This document shows positions 42,071-51,060 of a stretch of DNA of 64,000 nt, piece by piece. Position 1 is the stretch's first letter. Each line of letters opens with the position of its first letter. The position numbers and the translations under genes were made by a program. The notes below the pieces were generated by a model, which saw only the letters and a program-made list of their open reading frames with translations, did not search any database and was not told where the DNA came from. Origin of the DNA: an uncultured bacterium (lineage in GTDB: Bacteria; Sysuimicrobiota; Sysuimicrobiia; Sysuimicrobiales; Sysuimicrobiaceae); NCBI GenBank assembly GCA_938028835.1, contig CALIMJ010000008.1, positions 124,001 through 188,000 of the forward strand, read 5' to 3'.

Positions 42071-42569
42071 GTCGGTCCACGAGGGGGATGCGTCGCAGCG
42101 GCGCCCCGTGGACCTGGCACCGCTGCTGTACGGGCTGGTGGAGGAGATGACTCCCCTGGCCGCGGAGGCGGGGCTGCGGCTGGAAGTGGACGTCCCCCCG
42201 CACCTGCCGGAGGTGCTGGCGGACCCGGAACAGATGGTGCTGGTGGTCCGGAACCTTCTGGACAACGCCATCAAGCACACCCTCGAGGGGGGGCGCGTGA
42301 CCGTGCGCGCGTCGGCGCGGGACGCGTCCGTGGAGCTGGTGGTGGCGGACACCGGAGTGGGGATCCCTCCAGAGCACCTGCCGAGGGTATTCGACCGGTT
42401 CTACAGGGTCCCCACAGGGGGGCGCAGACGCGAGGGAAGCGGGCTCGGGCTGGCCCTGGTCCGGGAAGTGGTGGAGGCCCACGGGGGAGAGGTAGCCGTA
42501 CGCAGCGCTCCGGGGGCTGGGACGGAGTTCCGGCTCCGTCTGCCGCGGGAACCCGGCTCAGCTCGGTGA
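42071..42569 (+). pseudogene. Histidine kinase C-terminal (HATPase) remnant fused to ApbE
   Basis: In frame with the ApbE remnant, about 160 residues encode the linker and ATPase domain of an OmpR-class sensor kinase: RRPVDLAPLLYGLVEEMTPLAAEAGL, N-box VVRNLLDNAIKHT, G1 VADTGVGIPPEHLPRVFDRFYRV, G2 GSGLGLALVREVVEAHGGEV, and the end AGTEFRLRLP. The sensor part and the phosphoacceptor H-box are absent. The junction is at about 42065-42085. No response regulator gene is next to it. Confidence 0.82.
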
Positions 42570-42605
42570 GGAAGCCGGCCAGCGGGGATCCCGGTCTTCC
42601 GGCCC

Positions 42606-42881
42606 CTACAGGCGGAGGGCGTCCGGCCAGAAAAACAGGAACATGGCGGCCAGGAACGCTACCGGGGCAGCCAGCACGTAGGCCAGGGCCCGGCGCTCGA
42701 ACCGAAGGTGCATGAAGTTGGAGACGATCAGGGAAGCTTTGACCAGAGCGAGGAATACGACCGCCAGGATGATATACCCACGGGCAACCGGAAGGTAAAT
42801 CACCCCCACCTCGAGCGCCGTGACGATCAGGAGCCAAACCCACGTCCTCCAGTAGAGCCCGTACCCGACGGCTCTCTCCAC
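42606..42881 (-). CDS. Cytochrome c oxidase subunit IV (caa3/aa3 CoxD type)
   Basis: A 91-residue protein with three membrane helices: RTWVWLLIVTALEVGVIYL, YIILAVVFLALVKASLIVSNFMHL and LAYVLAAPVAFLAAMFLFFW. KASLIVSNFMHLRFE is the hallmark of bacterial COX4_pro subunits. It is a small structural subunit of the aa3 oxidase, encoded last in the leftward operon, 12 nt after subunit III. Confidence 0.88.
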   Translation of the reverse strand: MERAVGYGLYWRTWVWLLIVTALEVGVIYLPVARGYIILAVVFLALVKASLIVSNFMHLRFERRALAYVLAAPVAFLAAMFLFFWPDALRL

Positions 42882-42893
42882 TTTCTCACCCCT

Positions 42894-43556
42894 CTAGATG
42901 ACGTACATCAGCGCGAACACGAACACCCACACCAGGTCCACGAAGTGCCAGTACAGACCCGCATTCTCCACGCGCGCCGCCGCCGTCTCCAGGAGGTGTC
43001 TGCGCTGCTCTTCCGGTTGCTGCGGATCCACTCGGGCGAAGTCCCGAACCGTCCTCCGCAGGACGACCAGGAGGTAGACGACGCCGCTGGTGACGTGGGC
43101 GCCGTGAAAGCCGGTGATGAGGAAGAAGAAGGCGCTGAACGCCACGACCCCCCAGGGGTTTGCCCAGGGCCTCGCTCCTTCTTCGATGAAGTGGGTCCAC
43201 TCGTACGCCTGCATCCCGAGGAACGTGAGGCCCCCCAGGATGGTGAGGACCAGGTATCGGGTGGTCCTCCTGGCATCGGCTTCCTTCGCCGCGTGGACGG
43301 CAGCCGCCATGGTGGCGCTGCTGGTGATGAGCAGGAAGGTCATGGCACCGACGAAGTTCAGGTTGAGGATCGCGTGATGGGGAGGCCAGGCGGGTGCGGC
43401 CAGGCGCGCGAAGACGTAGCTCGCCAGAAAGGCGCCGAAGGTGAAGGCGTCCGAAGCGAGGAACGTCCACATCATGAACTTGCCCCAATTTACGTCGAAC
43501 GGCGAAACTCCCCCGCCCCACTCCGGTCGGACGATGGCCGTCTCCGTCGCCTGCAT
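42894..43556 (-). CDS. coxC: Cytochrome c oxidase subunit III
   Basis: A 220-residue subunit with five to six helices. GKFMMWTFLASDAFTFGAFLASYVFAR is the conserved beginning, SSATMAAAVHAAKE and GMQAYEWTHFI follow, and the end reads FHGAHVTSGVVYLLVVL and YWHFVDLVWVFVFALMYVI. It stabilises the oxygen/proton supply of subunit I. It lies between subunits I and IV in the aa3 operon. Confidence 0.93.
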   Translation of the reverse strand: MQATETAIVRPEWGGGVSPFDVNWGKFMMWTFLASDAFTFGAFLASYVFARLAAPAWPPHHAILNLNFVGAMTFLLITSSATMAAAVHAAKEADARRTTRYLVLTILGGLTFLGMQAYEWTHFIEEGARPWANPWGVVAFSAFFFLITGFHGAHVTSGVVYLLVVLRRTVRDFARVDPQQPEEQRRHLLETAAARVENAGLYWHFVDLVWVFVFALMYVI

Positions 43557-43568
43557 GGCTAGCCCTCC

Positions 43569-45296
43569 TCACGTGCCGCGTGCGGGGATCGGTTCGGGAA
43601 GCCACTGGGGCAGGTAGTCCCGCTCCTCGCCGGGCACGCTGAACTCGTACGGCCCGCGGTAGACGGCGGGCACCGGTCCCTCCCAGTTGCCGTGGCCCGG
43701 CCGGTTGCGCGTGGACCACTCCAGGGTGCAGGCGCGCCACGGGTTCGGATCCTCCACGGTGGCGGGCTGGCGGAGCGCCCGCAGGAGGTTCCAGGCGAAG
43801 ACCAACCCGCCCAGGAAGATGAGGAACGCGGAGATCGTGATGAAGACGTTGACGGGCGCCAGGGGCTGCAGGTACGGGAAGGCCTGGATGGAGTAGATCC
43901 TCCGGTGCATGCCCGCGATCCCGAGGATGTGCATGGGGAAGAAGGCCCCGTAGGCGCCCACGAAACTCAGCCAGAAGTGGATCCGACCCAGCCGATCGTC
44001 CAGCATGCGCCCGAACATCTTGGGGAACCAGTAGTAGATGGCCGCGAAGATCCCGAACAGGGAGGCCACGGCCATCACCAGGTGGAAGTGTGCCACGACG
44101 AAGTACGTGTCGTGGAGGGGGATGTCTACCGAGTTGGCCCCGAGGAAGGGGCCGGAGAGTCCCCCGGCCACAAACATGGAGATGAAGCCCACCGCGAACA
44201 GCATGGCGGGGGTGGCGTGGATCCGGGCCCCCCAGAGGGTGACGACCCAGTTGAAGGTCTTGACCGCGGACGGGATGCCGATGGCCAGGGTGGTGAGGGC
44301 GAAGCCGGTGCCGAGCAGCGGGCTCATGCCGCTCACGAACATGTGGTGGCCGTACACCAGGAAGCTCAGAGCGGAGATGGCGATCATGGCGCCCACCATG
44401 CCGCGGTAGGCGAAGATCCCCTTCCGGGCGAAGGTGGCGATTACGTCCGACACCATCCCCATGGAGGGGAGGATGACGATGTACACCTCGGGGTGGCCGA
44501 AGAACCAGAAGAGGTGCTGCCAGAGAAGCGGATCCCCACCGGCCTGCGGTACGGGTCGGTTGCCCAGGAAGAGGCCCGCGGGTATGAAGAATCCGGTGCC
44601 GAAGTGCCGGTCAAACAGCAGGAGGATGCCGGCAGCCATCAAAACGGGAAACACCAACAGGGCCAGCGTGGCCGTGAGCAGCATCCCCCAGATGGTGAGG
44701 GGCAGCCGGCCCATGCTGAGCCCGCGGGTGCGCATCTGGAGGGTCGTGGTGATGTAGTTCAGAGAGCCGAACAGGGAGGAGATGCAGAACAGGATGACCG
44801 CCACGAGCCAGAGGTCCACGCCCCACAGGGAACCGGGGGCGGCGTCCCGCAGCGCGGACAGAGGTGGGTACTGCACCCACCCGCCGTTCGGGGGGCCGCC
44901 GGGGACGAAGAAGGCTGCCAGCAGGGGGACGATGGACAGGGCGTACGTCCAGTAGGAGAGCATGTTGACGAAGGGGAACGCCATGTCCCGCGCACCGCAC
45001 ATCAACGGGATCAGGTAGTTGCCGAACACACCGAGCTGCAGCGGGGTCAGCACCCAGAACAGCATGATGGTGCCGTGCATACTGACAAATCCGAGGTACT
45101 GCTCCGGCCGGAGGACATGCAGGTCGGGCCAGGCCAGCTGGGTCCGCATGGCCATGGCGAGAAAGCCGCCCACCAAGGCCATGAAGAGCCCCGTGAACAG
45201 GTACTGGATCGCGATGACTTTGTGATCGAGGCTGAAGACGTACTTCCGCCAGAAGCTCTCCCGCTCGGGGGCCTCCAGGTGCAGCGGGTGAGCCAT
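43569..45296 (-). CDS. coxA: aa3-type cytochrome c oxidase subunit I
   Basis: A 575-residue haem-copper subunit I with 12 or more helices. SMHGTIMLFW gives a haem-a His; WFFGHPEVYIVILPSMGMVS the CuB His cross-linked to Tyr; VYGHHMFVSG the two other CuB His; HDTYFVVAHFHLVM the haem-a3 and second haem-a His. It therefore has the complete O2-reducing, A-family site, in contrast to the variant subunit I at 48.6-50.1 kb. ATG 45296 with GGAGGTGAGG; the longer ORF runs into coxB. Confidence 0.95.
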   Translation of the reverse strand: MAHPLHLEAPERESFWRKYVFSLDHKVIAIQYLFTGLFMALVGGFLAMAMRTQLAWPDLHVLRPEQYLGFVSMHGTIMLFWVLTPLQLGVFGNYLIPLMCGARDMAFPFVNMLSYWTYALSIVPLLAAFFVPGGPPNGGWVQYPPLSALRDAAPGSLWGVDLWLVAVILFCISSLFGSLNYITTTLQMRTRGLSMGRLPLTIWGMLLTATLALLVFPVLMAAGILLLFDRHFGTGFFIPAGLFLGNRPVPQAGGDPLLWQHLFWFFGHPEVYIVILPSMGMVSDVIATFARKGIFAYRGMVGAMIAISALSFLVYGHHMFVSGMSPLLGTGFALTTLAIGIPSAVKTFNWVVTLWGARIHATPAMLFAVGFISMFVAGGLSGPFLGANSVDIPLHDTYFVVAHFHLVMAVASLFGIFAAIYYWFPKMFGRMLDDRLGRIHFWLSFVGAYGAFFPMHILGIAGMHRRIYSIQAFPYLQPLAPVNVFITISAFLIFLGGLVFAWNLLRALRQPATVEDPNPWRACTLEWSTRNRPGHGNWEGPVPAVYRGPYEFSVPGEERDYLPQWLPEPIPARGT

Positions 45297-45301
45297 CTCC
45301 C

Positions 45302-46117
45302 TCACCTCCTTGGATTCGCACGGGCCTGCCCGGCCGCCCAGGCGTCGAACTCCTCCTGAGTGACCACCCGAAGCCGTCCCCTCATGATGTAGTGACCGAC
45401 CCCGCACAGTTCGGCGCAGGCGAAGTCGTAGGTTCCCACACGCGTCGGGGTGACCACCAGCTCGTCCGTGCGGCCCGGGACGACGTCCAGCTTGAGCCGG
45501 AAGTATGGGACGAAGAAGCTGTGGATCACGTCCTTGCTCCGCAGCAGGATGCGGGCCGGGCGGTTGACCACGAGGACGACCTGGGGGCTCGTGAAGTCGT
45601 CCTGGGAAGCGGGGTCGTCGGGGTCCACGTTGAAGGGGCGCGGGATGCGGGGATCTACCCGCCCCAGGCGGCCATCGGGTCCCGGGTAGCGGGCCGACCA
45701 GGCGAACTGCTCGGCGCGCACCTCTACCACGAGGGCGTCCGGCGGGGCCGGTCGCCACAGGCGCTGCCACAGAAGGATCCCGCCTACGCTGAGCCCGATG
45801 AACACCACTGCGGGGACGGCCGTGTACAGGGCCTCCAGCCCCCGGTGGTCGGGGAGGTAGGCGGCACGCCCCGGGATCCCGCTGCGGAACCGGATCAGGG
45901 TGTAGCCGAGGATGGCGTGGACGACCACGAAGCCCACCGTGACCGACCAGAGGGTGATCCAGTGCCGGCGGTCGATCCACCCACCCTCCAGGGAAGCCAG
46001 GGGAGGAAACCAGTAGCGGTAGCGGCCCGCCACGTACCAGCCTACCGCGTACAGGATCACGAGGAACATCCCCAGACCCAGGGCGATGCTGGCGTGGTCG
46101 TGTCTTCCCCTCTCCAT
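45302..46117 (-). CDS. coxB: Cytochrome c oxidase subunit II (CuA)
   Basis: A 271-residue subunit II. Membrane helices are near residues 10-30, 54-76 and 97-115 (one more than the usual two). The cupredoxin domain has VRAEQFAWSARYPGPDG, VIHSFFVPYFRLKLDVVPG and the CuA site CAELCGVGHYIM. There is no C-terminal cytochrome c domain, so this is aa3 rather than caa3 type. It passes electrons from a soluble donor to haem a of subunit I. It directly precedes coxA in the operon. Confidence 0.93.
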   Translation of the reverse strand: MERGRHDHASIALGLGMFLVILYAVGWYVAGRYRYWFPPLASLEGGWIDRRHWITLWSVTVGFVVVHAILGYTLIRFRSGIPGRAAYLPDHRGLEALYTAVPAVVFIGLSVGGILLWQRLWRPAPPDALVVEVRAEQFAWSARYPGPDGRLGRVDPRIPRPFNVDPDDPASQDDFTSPQVVLVVNRPARILLRSKDVIHSFFVPYFRLKLDVVPGRTDELVVTPTRVGTYDFACAELCGVGHYIMRGRLRVVTQEEFDAWAAGQARANPRR

Positions 46118-46121
46118 GTCG

Positions 46122-47003
46122 CTATCCTCCGCCTCCGACCGTCAGCCGGGTTTCGTAGCCGAGGGATCGGGCTGAGGGGGCCGGCTCTGGGGGCCGGAGG
46201 GGACGCCCTACCCACACCGCGGACAGCGCCGCCCCCCCCAGGACCGGCAGAGGGATCAGCCACATCACGAGCCCCGCCAGCCGCTGGTCCTCCAGGGCGC
46301 GAGGACCCAGCACGCCCGCGTAGTACGCGTAAACGGGCTGGTCTGTGAGAGTGAAGTACGCCCCGAGGAGGGAACGCAGGGTGAGCGCGACGAGGACGTA
46401 GGCCACGAGCCCGTATAGGATTTCCTCCTCGCGGGACCAGCGGTAGCGGTAGGGGGCCGCTCGGATGATGGGCCACCACAACAGCAGCCCCGACGCGAAG
46501 AAGCTGACGTGCTGGACGTCATGGAGCAGGCGGCTTGTTTGGACGCCGTTGTAGAGGGCAGGAAGGTGCCAGGTCCACAGGATCATCAGGGAGGTCGCAA
46601 GCGCCATCCACGGACGGAGCAGGGAGTCCACGAGCACGCGCACCGGGCGACCCGGCGCCAGCGCGCCCCCAAGCCGTTTTCTCCATGGGTCCGGTAAGCC
46701 CCACAGGCTGATGGGCATGGGGCGGGCACTGAGGAGGAGCGGGGCGGCCAGCATCAGCAGCTCGTGCTGCAGCATGTGGGCGGCGAAAGAGGATCGCTGC
46801 CAGGCGTCCAAGGGTGAGCAGAGGGCCACCACGAGGAAGGTGAAACCGAGCACGGAGCGCCCGAGCGGACCCCGCCCCGCGACCCGGCTGTGCCCCCGCG
46901 TGCGGAGGATCCACCACCCGGTCACGTACACGGCCTCCAGGAGGACCAGCACCGGCAGGAGCTCGGACCTCCAGGCCCACTGGCCGAAGGGAACGTCGCG
47001 CAT
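46122..47003 (-). CDS. CtaG-type cytochrome c oxidase assembly factor (caa3_CtaG)
   Basis: A 293-residue membrane protein of the Bacillus CtaG type. LFTFLVVALCSPLDAWQRSSFAAHMLQHELLMLAAPLLLSARP contains the conserved SPLD and AHMLQHxLL motif, LWTWHLPALYNG and VQHVSFFASGLLLWWPII follow. It helps deliver copper to CuB/CuA during oxidase assembly. It lies between the CtaA-CtaB fusion and coxB, 4 nt from each, so translation is likely coupled. About seven helices. Confidence 0.9.
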   Translation of the reverse strand: MRDVPFGQWAWRSELLPVLVLLEAVYVTGWWILRTRGHSRVAGRGPLGRSVLGFTFLVVALCSPLDAWQRSSFAAHMLQHELLMLAAPLLLSARPMPISLWGLPDPWRKRLGGALAPGRPVRVLVDSLLRPWMALATSLMILWTWHLPALYNGVQTSRLLHDVQHVSFFASGLLLWWPIIRAAPYRYRWSREEEILYGLVAYVLVALTLRSLLGAYFTLTDQPVYAYYAGVLGPRALEDQRLAGLVMWLIPLPVLGGAALSAVWVGRPLRPPEPAPSARSLGYETRLTVGGGG

Positions 47004-47006
47004 CCG

Positions 47007-48626
47007 CTAGAGGGCTCCTTTCAGGGTGAGGCGGTCCAGCACCATCCCTGCGAACAGCAGCGCGAGGTAGACGTTGCTGAGCTTAAAAAGCGACCAGGCT
47101 GCCCGCACGGTACCGTCCCGCCACAACCGCCAGGCTGCGGCGAGCAACCCTCCGCCCAGCAGCAGCGCACTCAGCCAATAGACCGGGCCCATGGCCACAG
47201 CCGCGCCGAGCCCGAGCGTGCACGCGACCAGGGCCACGGCGTACCTGAGGATCTCCCTGCGGGTCCGCTCTTCCCCTCGCACCACGGGCAGCATGGGGAT
47301 GCCAGCCCTTGCGTAGTCCTCCCGCCGCGCGAGGGCGAGGGCCCAGAAGTGCGGGGGGGTCCACAGGAAGATGACCAGGAACATTCCCAGGGCCAGGACG
47401 TCCACCCGCCCCGAGGCCGCCGCCCACCCGACGAGCGGTGGGATGGCGCCCGCAGCGCCGCCGATGACGATGTTCTGGTCGGTGGTCCGCTTGAGCCAGA
47501 TGGAGTACCCCACCACGTAGGACAGGTAGCCGATCGCTGACAGGGTAGCCGCCAGGAGGTTCGCCCCGGTGGTCAGCACCGCGAAGGAGGCGAGGCCGAG
47601 GAGGATGCCTACGAGGAGTGCATCGGGGGTCCCCACACGGCCCGTGACGAGGGGGCGCGTCCGGGTTCGGCTCATGACGGCGTCCACGTCCCGGTCGATC
47701 ACGCAGTTGAGGGCATTCGCGCCGCCCGCCGCGCAAGCGCCCCCCAGGACGGTGACGAGGAGGAGCCCGAGGGAGACCTTTAGACCCTTTGCCGCCAACA
47801 TGGCGCACGCGGTTGTCACGAGGAGCAGCAGGACCACCCGGGGCTTGGTCAGCTGCCAGTAGGCCCCGGCCCGCGCACAGAGAGGGATCGCGCTGGGCCG
47901 TTCGGGGAGGGAGGGGCGGAACCACAGCAGCGCGGTGAGAACCCCGAACCCACCCGCCAGGCCGACCGCGGCCACCGCCACGAGGGGATCCGCGACCGGG
48001 CCGAAGAGACGACTTGCCAGGAGGTGGCCCGACGCGAGCCCGGTGATGGCCCCCGCAGTGAGGGCAGAGTGCGGCTCCTTGTGGCGCCGACTTCGAATCG
48101 CGAGCGCGAGGCCACAGGTGAGGGGGACCGCCGGAGCGAGCCTGGCATCGATCCCCAGCAGAAGGAGATATAAGGCGCCCGCGACACCCACGGGGAGCAC
48201 GGCGGAGTCAGGGATGGCGGGCCGTGGGACCCAGGCGGCCACCGCGGCCGCCGCGAAGAGCCCTACCGCGGCCGCTCCGAGGGCGAGGTGCAGACCCGTC
48301 CACGCCCGCTCAGGGCCGTGCAGGGCGATGCGGGCGCCCACCGCGTCCTGCACCAGCACGATCGCGAAGGCGGCTACCGAAAGTGGGAAGGTCGGCCGGT
48401 GTTCCACGAGGCTGCGGTAGCACAGCAGTCCCGAGAGCGCGGTCAGGAGACCCGCCAGGAGGCGATGAATCCAGGCCAGCAGGGCGGCGCTCTCCGCAGG
48501 AGGCCACTGCCCGCAGCGGGGCCAGCCTCTGCACGGATCGTCGCCGGTGGAGAGGAGCGTCCCCACAAGCCCCACCAGGGCCGCCAGGCCCAGGGCGCTT
48601 ATGACCAACCGCTGGTGCTGCGTCAC
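47007..48626 (-). CDS. ctaB: CtaA-CtaB fusion: haem A synthase-like domain plus protohaem IX farnesyltransferase
   Basis: A 539-residue fusion. Residues 1-about 240 form a COX15/CtaA-like eight-helix region: DPCRGWPRCGQWPP, AWIHRLLAG and TGLHLALGA carry first-half histidines, whereas the second half keeps only weak signals and may be degenerate. Residues about 250-539 are CtaB: YWQLTKPRVVLLLLVTT, NALNCVIDRDVDAVMSRTRTRPL with the NxxxDxxxD prenyl-diphosphate motif, and YSIWLKRTTDQNIVIGGAAGAIPPLVGW. Together they convert haem B to haem O and A for the oxidases. GTG 48626 overlaps the upstream stop. Confidence 0.87.
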   Translation of the reverse strand: MTQHQRLVISALGLAALVGLVGTLLSTGDDPCRGWPRCGQWPPAESAALLAWIHRLLAGLLTALSGLLCYRSLVEHRPTFPLSVAAFAIVLVQDAVGARIALHGPERAWTGLHLALGAAAVGLFAAAAVAAWVPRPAIPDSAVLPVGVAGALYLLLLGIDARLAPAVPLTCGLALAIRSRRHKEPHSALTAGAITGLASGHLLASRLFGPVADPLVAVAAVGLAGGFGVLTALLWFRPSLPERPSAIPLCARAGAYWQLTKPRVVLLLLVTTACAMLAAKGLKVSLGLLLVTVLGGACAAGGANALNCVIDRDVDAVMSRTRTRPLVTGRVGTPDALLVGILLGLASFAVLTTGANLLAATLSAIGYLSYVVGYSIWLKRTTDQNIVIGGAAGAIPPLVGWAAASGRVDVLALGMFLVIFLWTPPHFWALALARREDYARAGIPMLPVVRGEERTRREILRYAVALVACTLGLGAAVAMGPVYWLSALLLGGGLLAAAWRLWRDGTVRAAWSLFKLSNVYLALLFAGMVLDRLTLKGAL

Positions 48627-50104
48627 GCGCGCCCCCGTGCTCGGGCCCACGCCGGTCCCAGCCGGGTGACCAGGTCGTAGGTCAGCCAGAGAAGCCCCAG
48701 GGCCAGCACGAGGACGAACAGGGTGGCGAGGAAGGCCCACGTCTGCTCCCCGGTGCTGGGGATGGACACCGCGAACCGCCGAGGCTGTCCTGCAGCACCT
48801 GCGGTGAAGAACATCATGACGAATCCGGCGCCCCCGATCCCGTACAGCCACGCTGCGAGCCGGCTGGTCCGGCTCTCGTGCCTCCCGCTCAGCTCCGTGG
48901 CGAGGTGGTAGAGGTAGGCCCACGTGAGGGCGACCGCGCCCAAGAGGTAGTACGTGTGGAAGTGGGCGGGGACCCACAGGGTGTTGTGGAAGACCTGGTT
49001 CACCGCGATGGTGGAGTCCACCACCGCACCGATCCCCCCGAACACCCAGCCCCAGAAGCCCACGAACGTGAGGATGGTCGGCACGGCCCAGCGCATGCCG
49101 GAGCGGTACGCCAGCGTGAGTCCGCCGAAGACGGTGATCAGCAGGGCCGGAACGCCCACCCCGTAGCTTCCGAACTGGCCGATGGCTGAGAGGAAGACGG
49201 GCTGCGCGAAGTCCTGGTAGAGGTGGTGGAAGTAGGGCAGGAACACGAAGATCATGACGAGGTTCACGCCCAGGGCGCTGAGCGGCGTCGTCTTCCACGG
49301 CCGGCCGGTGTACGCGGGCAGGCTGGCGTAGGCCAGGCCCGCCGCCAGGTAGATGTTCAGGTTGACCGCGGTGTGGCCGAACAGGAAGATCATCTCCTTG
49401 ACGAACAGCGGGTCCACGAGCCCTGTGAGGTTGAGGTTGTGGGCGAAGTAGGGAACCAGGGCGGCGGCACCGGCCAGCACGGCGATGAGCCCGCAGATCC
49501 CGACCACCGTGGCCACGACCTCCTGGAGGTAGGGCACGTCCTCCCCTGGCTGGGCACGGCCGGAGATCACGGGCCAGCCAAGGGCCCGAGAGAGGCTACC
49601 GTAGCGCCGGAGCACGGCCTGGAGCATGGCGATGCAGTAGGCGGCAAATCCCAGGGCCACCAGGAGGTACCCGAGGAGGAAGGCGAAGGTGGACCAGGCC
49701 GTCCACCCGGATGCGTACGCCACCCCCAACGGGTAGATGATGGTCCAGCCCGCCGCGAACCCCCCGAAGAGCACCGCGAGGGGCACTAGACCCACGCCCA
49801 CGAAGTACAGGATGTAGGCAGTCCACAACCAGCGCAGGTCGTGGGTCAGGCGGTTGCTGGTGGCTGCGATCCCCCCGCCCATGGCCGCCAGCAACGCCGC
49901 CGCCACCATCCCGGCGCCGTGCAGGGTCATGAGCCGGTAGTACCACTGAGGGGGCAAGCGGAGCAGTTCGGCGTGCAGCATCCGCATGAGGAGGCCGAGG
50001 AGGCCCATGAGCAGGAACAGGATGAAGCCTGTGTACATGTAGACCAGCGCCACCCGGAGCGCCGGTCCGTTTCGGCCGTTCTGGATGGACTCGTATGCCC
50101 CCAT
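48623..50104 (-). CDS. Variant haem-copper oxidase subunit I (His-x3-Asn; NO-reductase-like candidate)
   Basis: A 493-residue, 12-helix haem-copper subunit I. LHGAGM gives the low-spin haem His, FLPYFHHLYQDF the two CuB His, and NTLWVPAHFHTYYL the high-spin and low-spin haem His. In helix VI, however, the CuB ligand is followed by THR-free sequence GHTAVNLNIYL: at the position of the cross-linked Tyr (HPEVY in O2 reductases) stands Asn. All O2 reductases of the A and B families have Tyr there; loss of it marks NO reductases and their proposed alternative classes. With CuA subunit II and a cupredoxin donor upstream, a CuA-type NO reductase-like enzyme is my favoured, unproven reading. Confidence 0.8.
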   Translation of the reverse strand: MGAYESIQNGRNGPALRVALVYMYTGFILFLLMGLLGLLMRMLHAELLRLPPQWYYRLMTLHGAGMVAAALLAAMGGGIAATSNRLTHDLRWLWTAYILYFVGVGLVPLAVLFGGFAAGWTIIYPLGVAYASGWTAWSTFAFLLGYLLVALGFAAYCIAMLQAVLRRYGSLSRALGWPVISGRAQPGEDVPYLQEVVATVVGICGLIAVLAGAAALVPYFAHNLNLTGLVDPLFVKEMIFLFGHTAVNLNIYLAAGLAYASLPAYTGRPWKTTPLSALGVNLVMIFVFLPYFHHLYQDFAQPVFLSAIGQFGSYGVGVPALLITVFGGLTLAYRSGMRWAVPTILTFVGFWGWVFGGIGAVVDSTIAVNQVFHNTLWVPAHFHTYYLLGAVALTWAYLYHLATELSGRHESRTSRLAAWLYGIGGAGFVMMFFTAGAAGQPRRFAVSIPSTGEQTWAFLATLFVLVLALGLLWLTYDLVTRLGPAWARARGRA

Positions 50105-50116
50105 GGCCGCACCCCC

Positions 50117-50644
50117 CTACTTGACCTCGAGGGTGGCGGCCATCCCGTGGTGCGGGATCCCACAGTACTCCAGGCACCGGATGGTGTAGGTACCGGGCCC
50201 CGGGAGGGAGACGACGAGCCGGTTGACGTAGGCGGGCATGGCCTGCACCTGCGCCACCAGTCTCCCGGACGGGCTGTAGATCCCGAACCCGTGATTCACG
50301 TCCACGGCGGTGGCCGCGAACTCCACGGGCTGGTTCGCGGGGACCTCCGTGCGGCTCAGCTCCCACGCCCACTGGCGCGCCCGGACCTCGACCCTCACGG
50401 AGGGCGGGCCTAGGCGTTGGGTGGCGAAGCTCGGGTACGGGAACCACCGGAGGGAGACCAGGTAGACGACCGCGAGCACGAGGAGGATCGGCGTCGCTAG
50501 CAGACGGCGGACCCGGGCGGCCCCGCGGCTCACGTCCTCGTAACCCAGCGGTGACCCGCCCGACCGGGCTGCCACGAACGCCCAGGCGGCGGTCCACGCC
50601 GCACCCAGGAGGAGGAATACCCCGAACGCTGCCCACCCACTCAT
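50117..50644 (-). CDS. CuA-containing oxidase subunit II partner
   Basis: A 175-residue subunit with two membrane helices (AFGVFLLLGAAWTAAWAFV and LLATPILLVLAVVYLVSL) and a periplasmic cupredoxin domain: ARQWAWELS, DVNHGFGIYSP, PGPGTYTIRCLEYCGIPHHGM. The His, Cys-x3-Cys, His and Met ligands of binuclear CuA are all there. It is shorter than the aa3 subunit II and resembles those of B-family (ba3-like) and related enzymes. It precedes the variant subunit I and is certainly its partner. Confidence 0.9.
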   Translation of the reverse strand: MSGWAAFGVFLLLGAAWTAAWAFVAARSGGSPLGYEDVSRGAARVRRLLATPILLVLAVVYLVSLRWFPYPSFATQRLGPPSVRVEVRARQWAWELSRTEVPANQPVEFAATAVDVNHGFGIYSPSGRLVAQVQAMPAYVNRLVVSLPGPGTYTIRCLEYCGIPHHGMAATLEVK

Positions 50645-50663
50645 GCCGCACCCCCTGTCGATT

Positions 50664-51041
50664 TCACTGGACGCGGAGCGTCGTGTGCATCCCTGCTTCC
50701 TCGTGACCGGGCACCGTACAGACCAGCCGGTACTCGCCCGGCTGCAGCTGAACCACCAGCTCCTGGCTCTGCCCGGGCTTGATGGCATCCAGCTCCGCAA
50801 GCTTCTTGCTTTTATCCGGGCTGAAGACGACGAAGTTGTGCTCGATGCTCCCTTCGTTCTTGACCCGGAAGGTGACCCGGCCGGCGGCCACGGCCTTGGA
50901 CGAGGGGTCGATGGAGAACTCCTTCTCGGATACCTGGACCACGCCCGGGGCCACTTGTTCCGCTTTCTTCCCCCCTCCCGCGCAGCCCGTGACCAGGAGG
51001 ACAAGCACGGTGCAGAGGGCCAGACGATGTGCCTTAGGCAT
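50664..51041 (-). CDS. Cupredoxin lipoprotein (blue copper electron carrier)
   Basis: A 125-residue lipoprotein: signal ALCTVLVLLVTGCAGG with lipobox Cys, then a plastocyanin-like domain. VTFRVKNEGSIEHNFVVFSP holds the first His, and CTVPGHEEAGM the Cys, His and Met of a type 1 copper site. It is anchored outside the membrane and is well placed to donate electrons to the CuA subunit encoded next. ATG with GGGGAAGG upstream. Confidence 0.9.
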   Translation of the reverse strand: MPKAHRLALCTVLVLLVTGCAGGGKKAEQVAPGVVQVSEKEFSIDPSSKAVAAGRVTFRVKNEGSIEHNFVVFSPDKSKKLAELDAIKPGQSQELVVQLQPGEYRLVCTVPGHEEAGMHTTLRVQ

Positions 51042-51060
51042 CCTTCCCCACTCCTTTCCG

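Noticed and set aside
41446-42569. ApbE-kinase fusion as a genuine new two-domain signalling protein
   Set aside because: The ApbE part has a frameshift and lacks its end, and the kinase part lacks the phosphoacceptor domain.
43692-45359. 555-residue plus-strand ORF opposite coxA
   Set aside because: Gln/Glu/Gly/His-rich shadow of a strongly conserved membrane protein gene.
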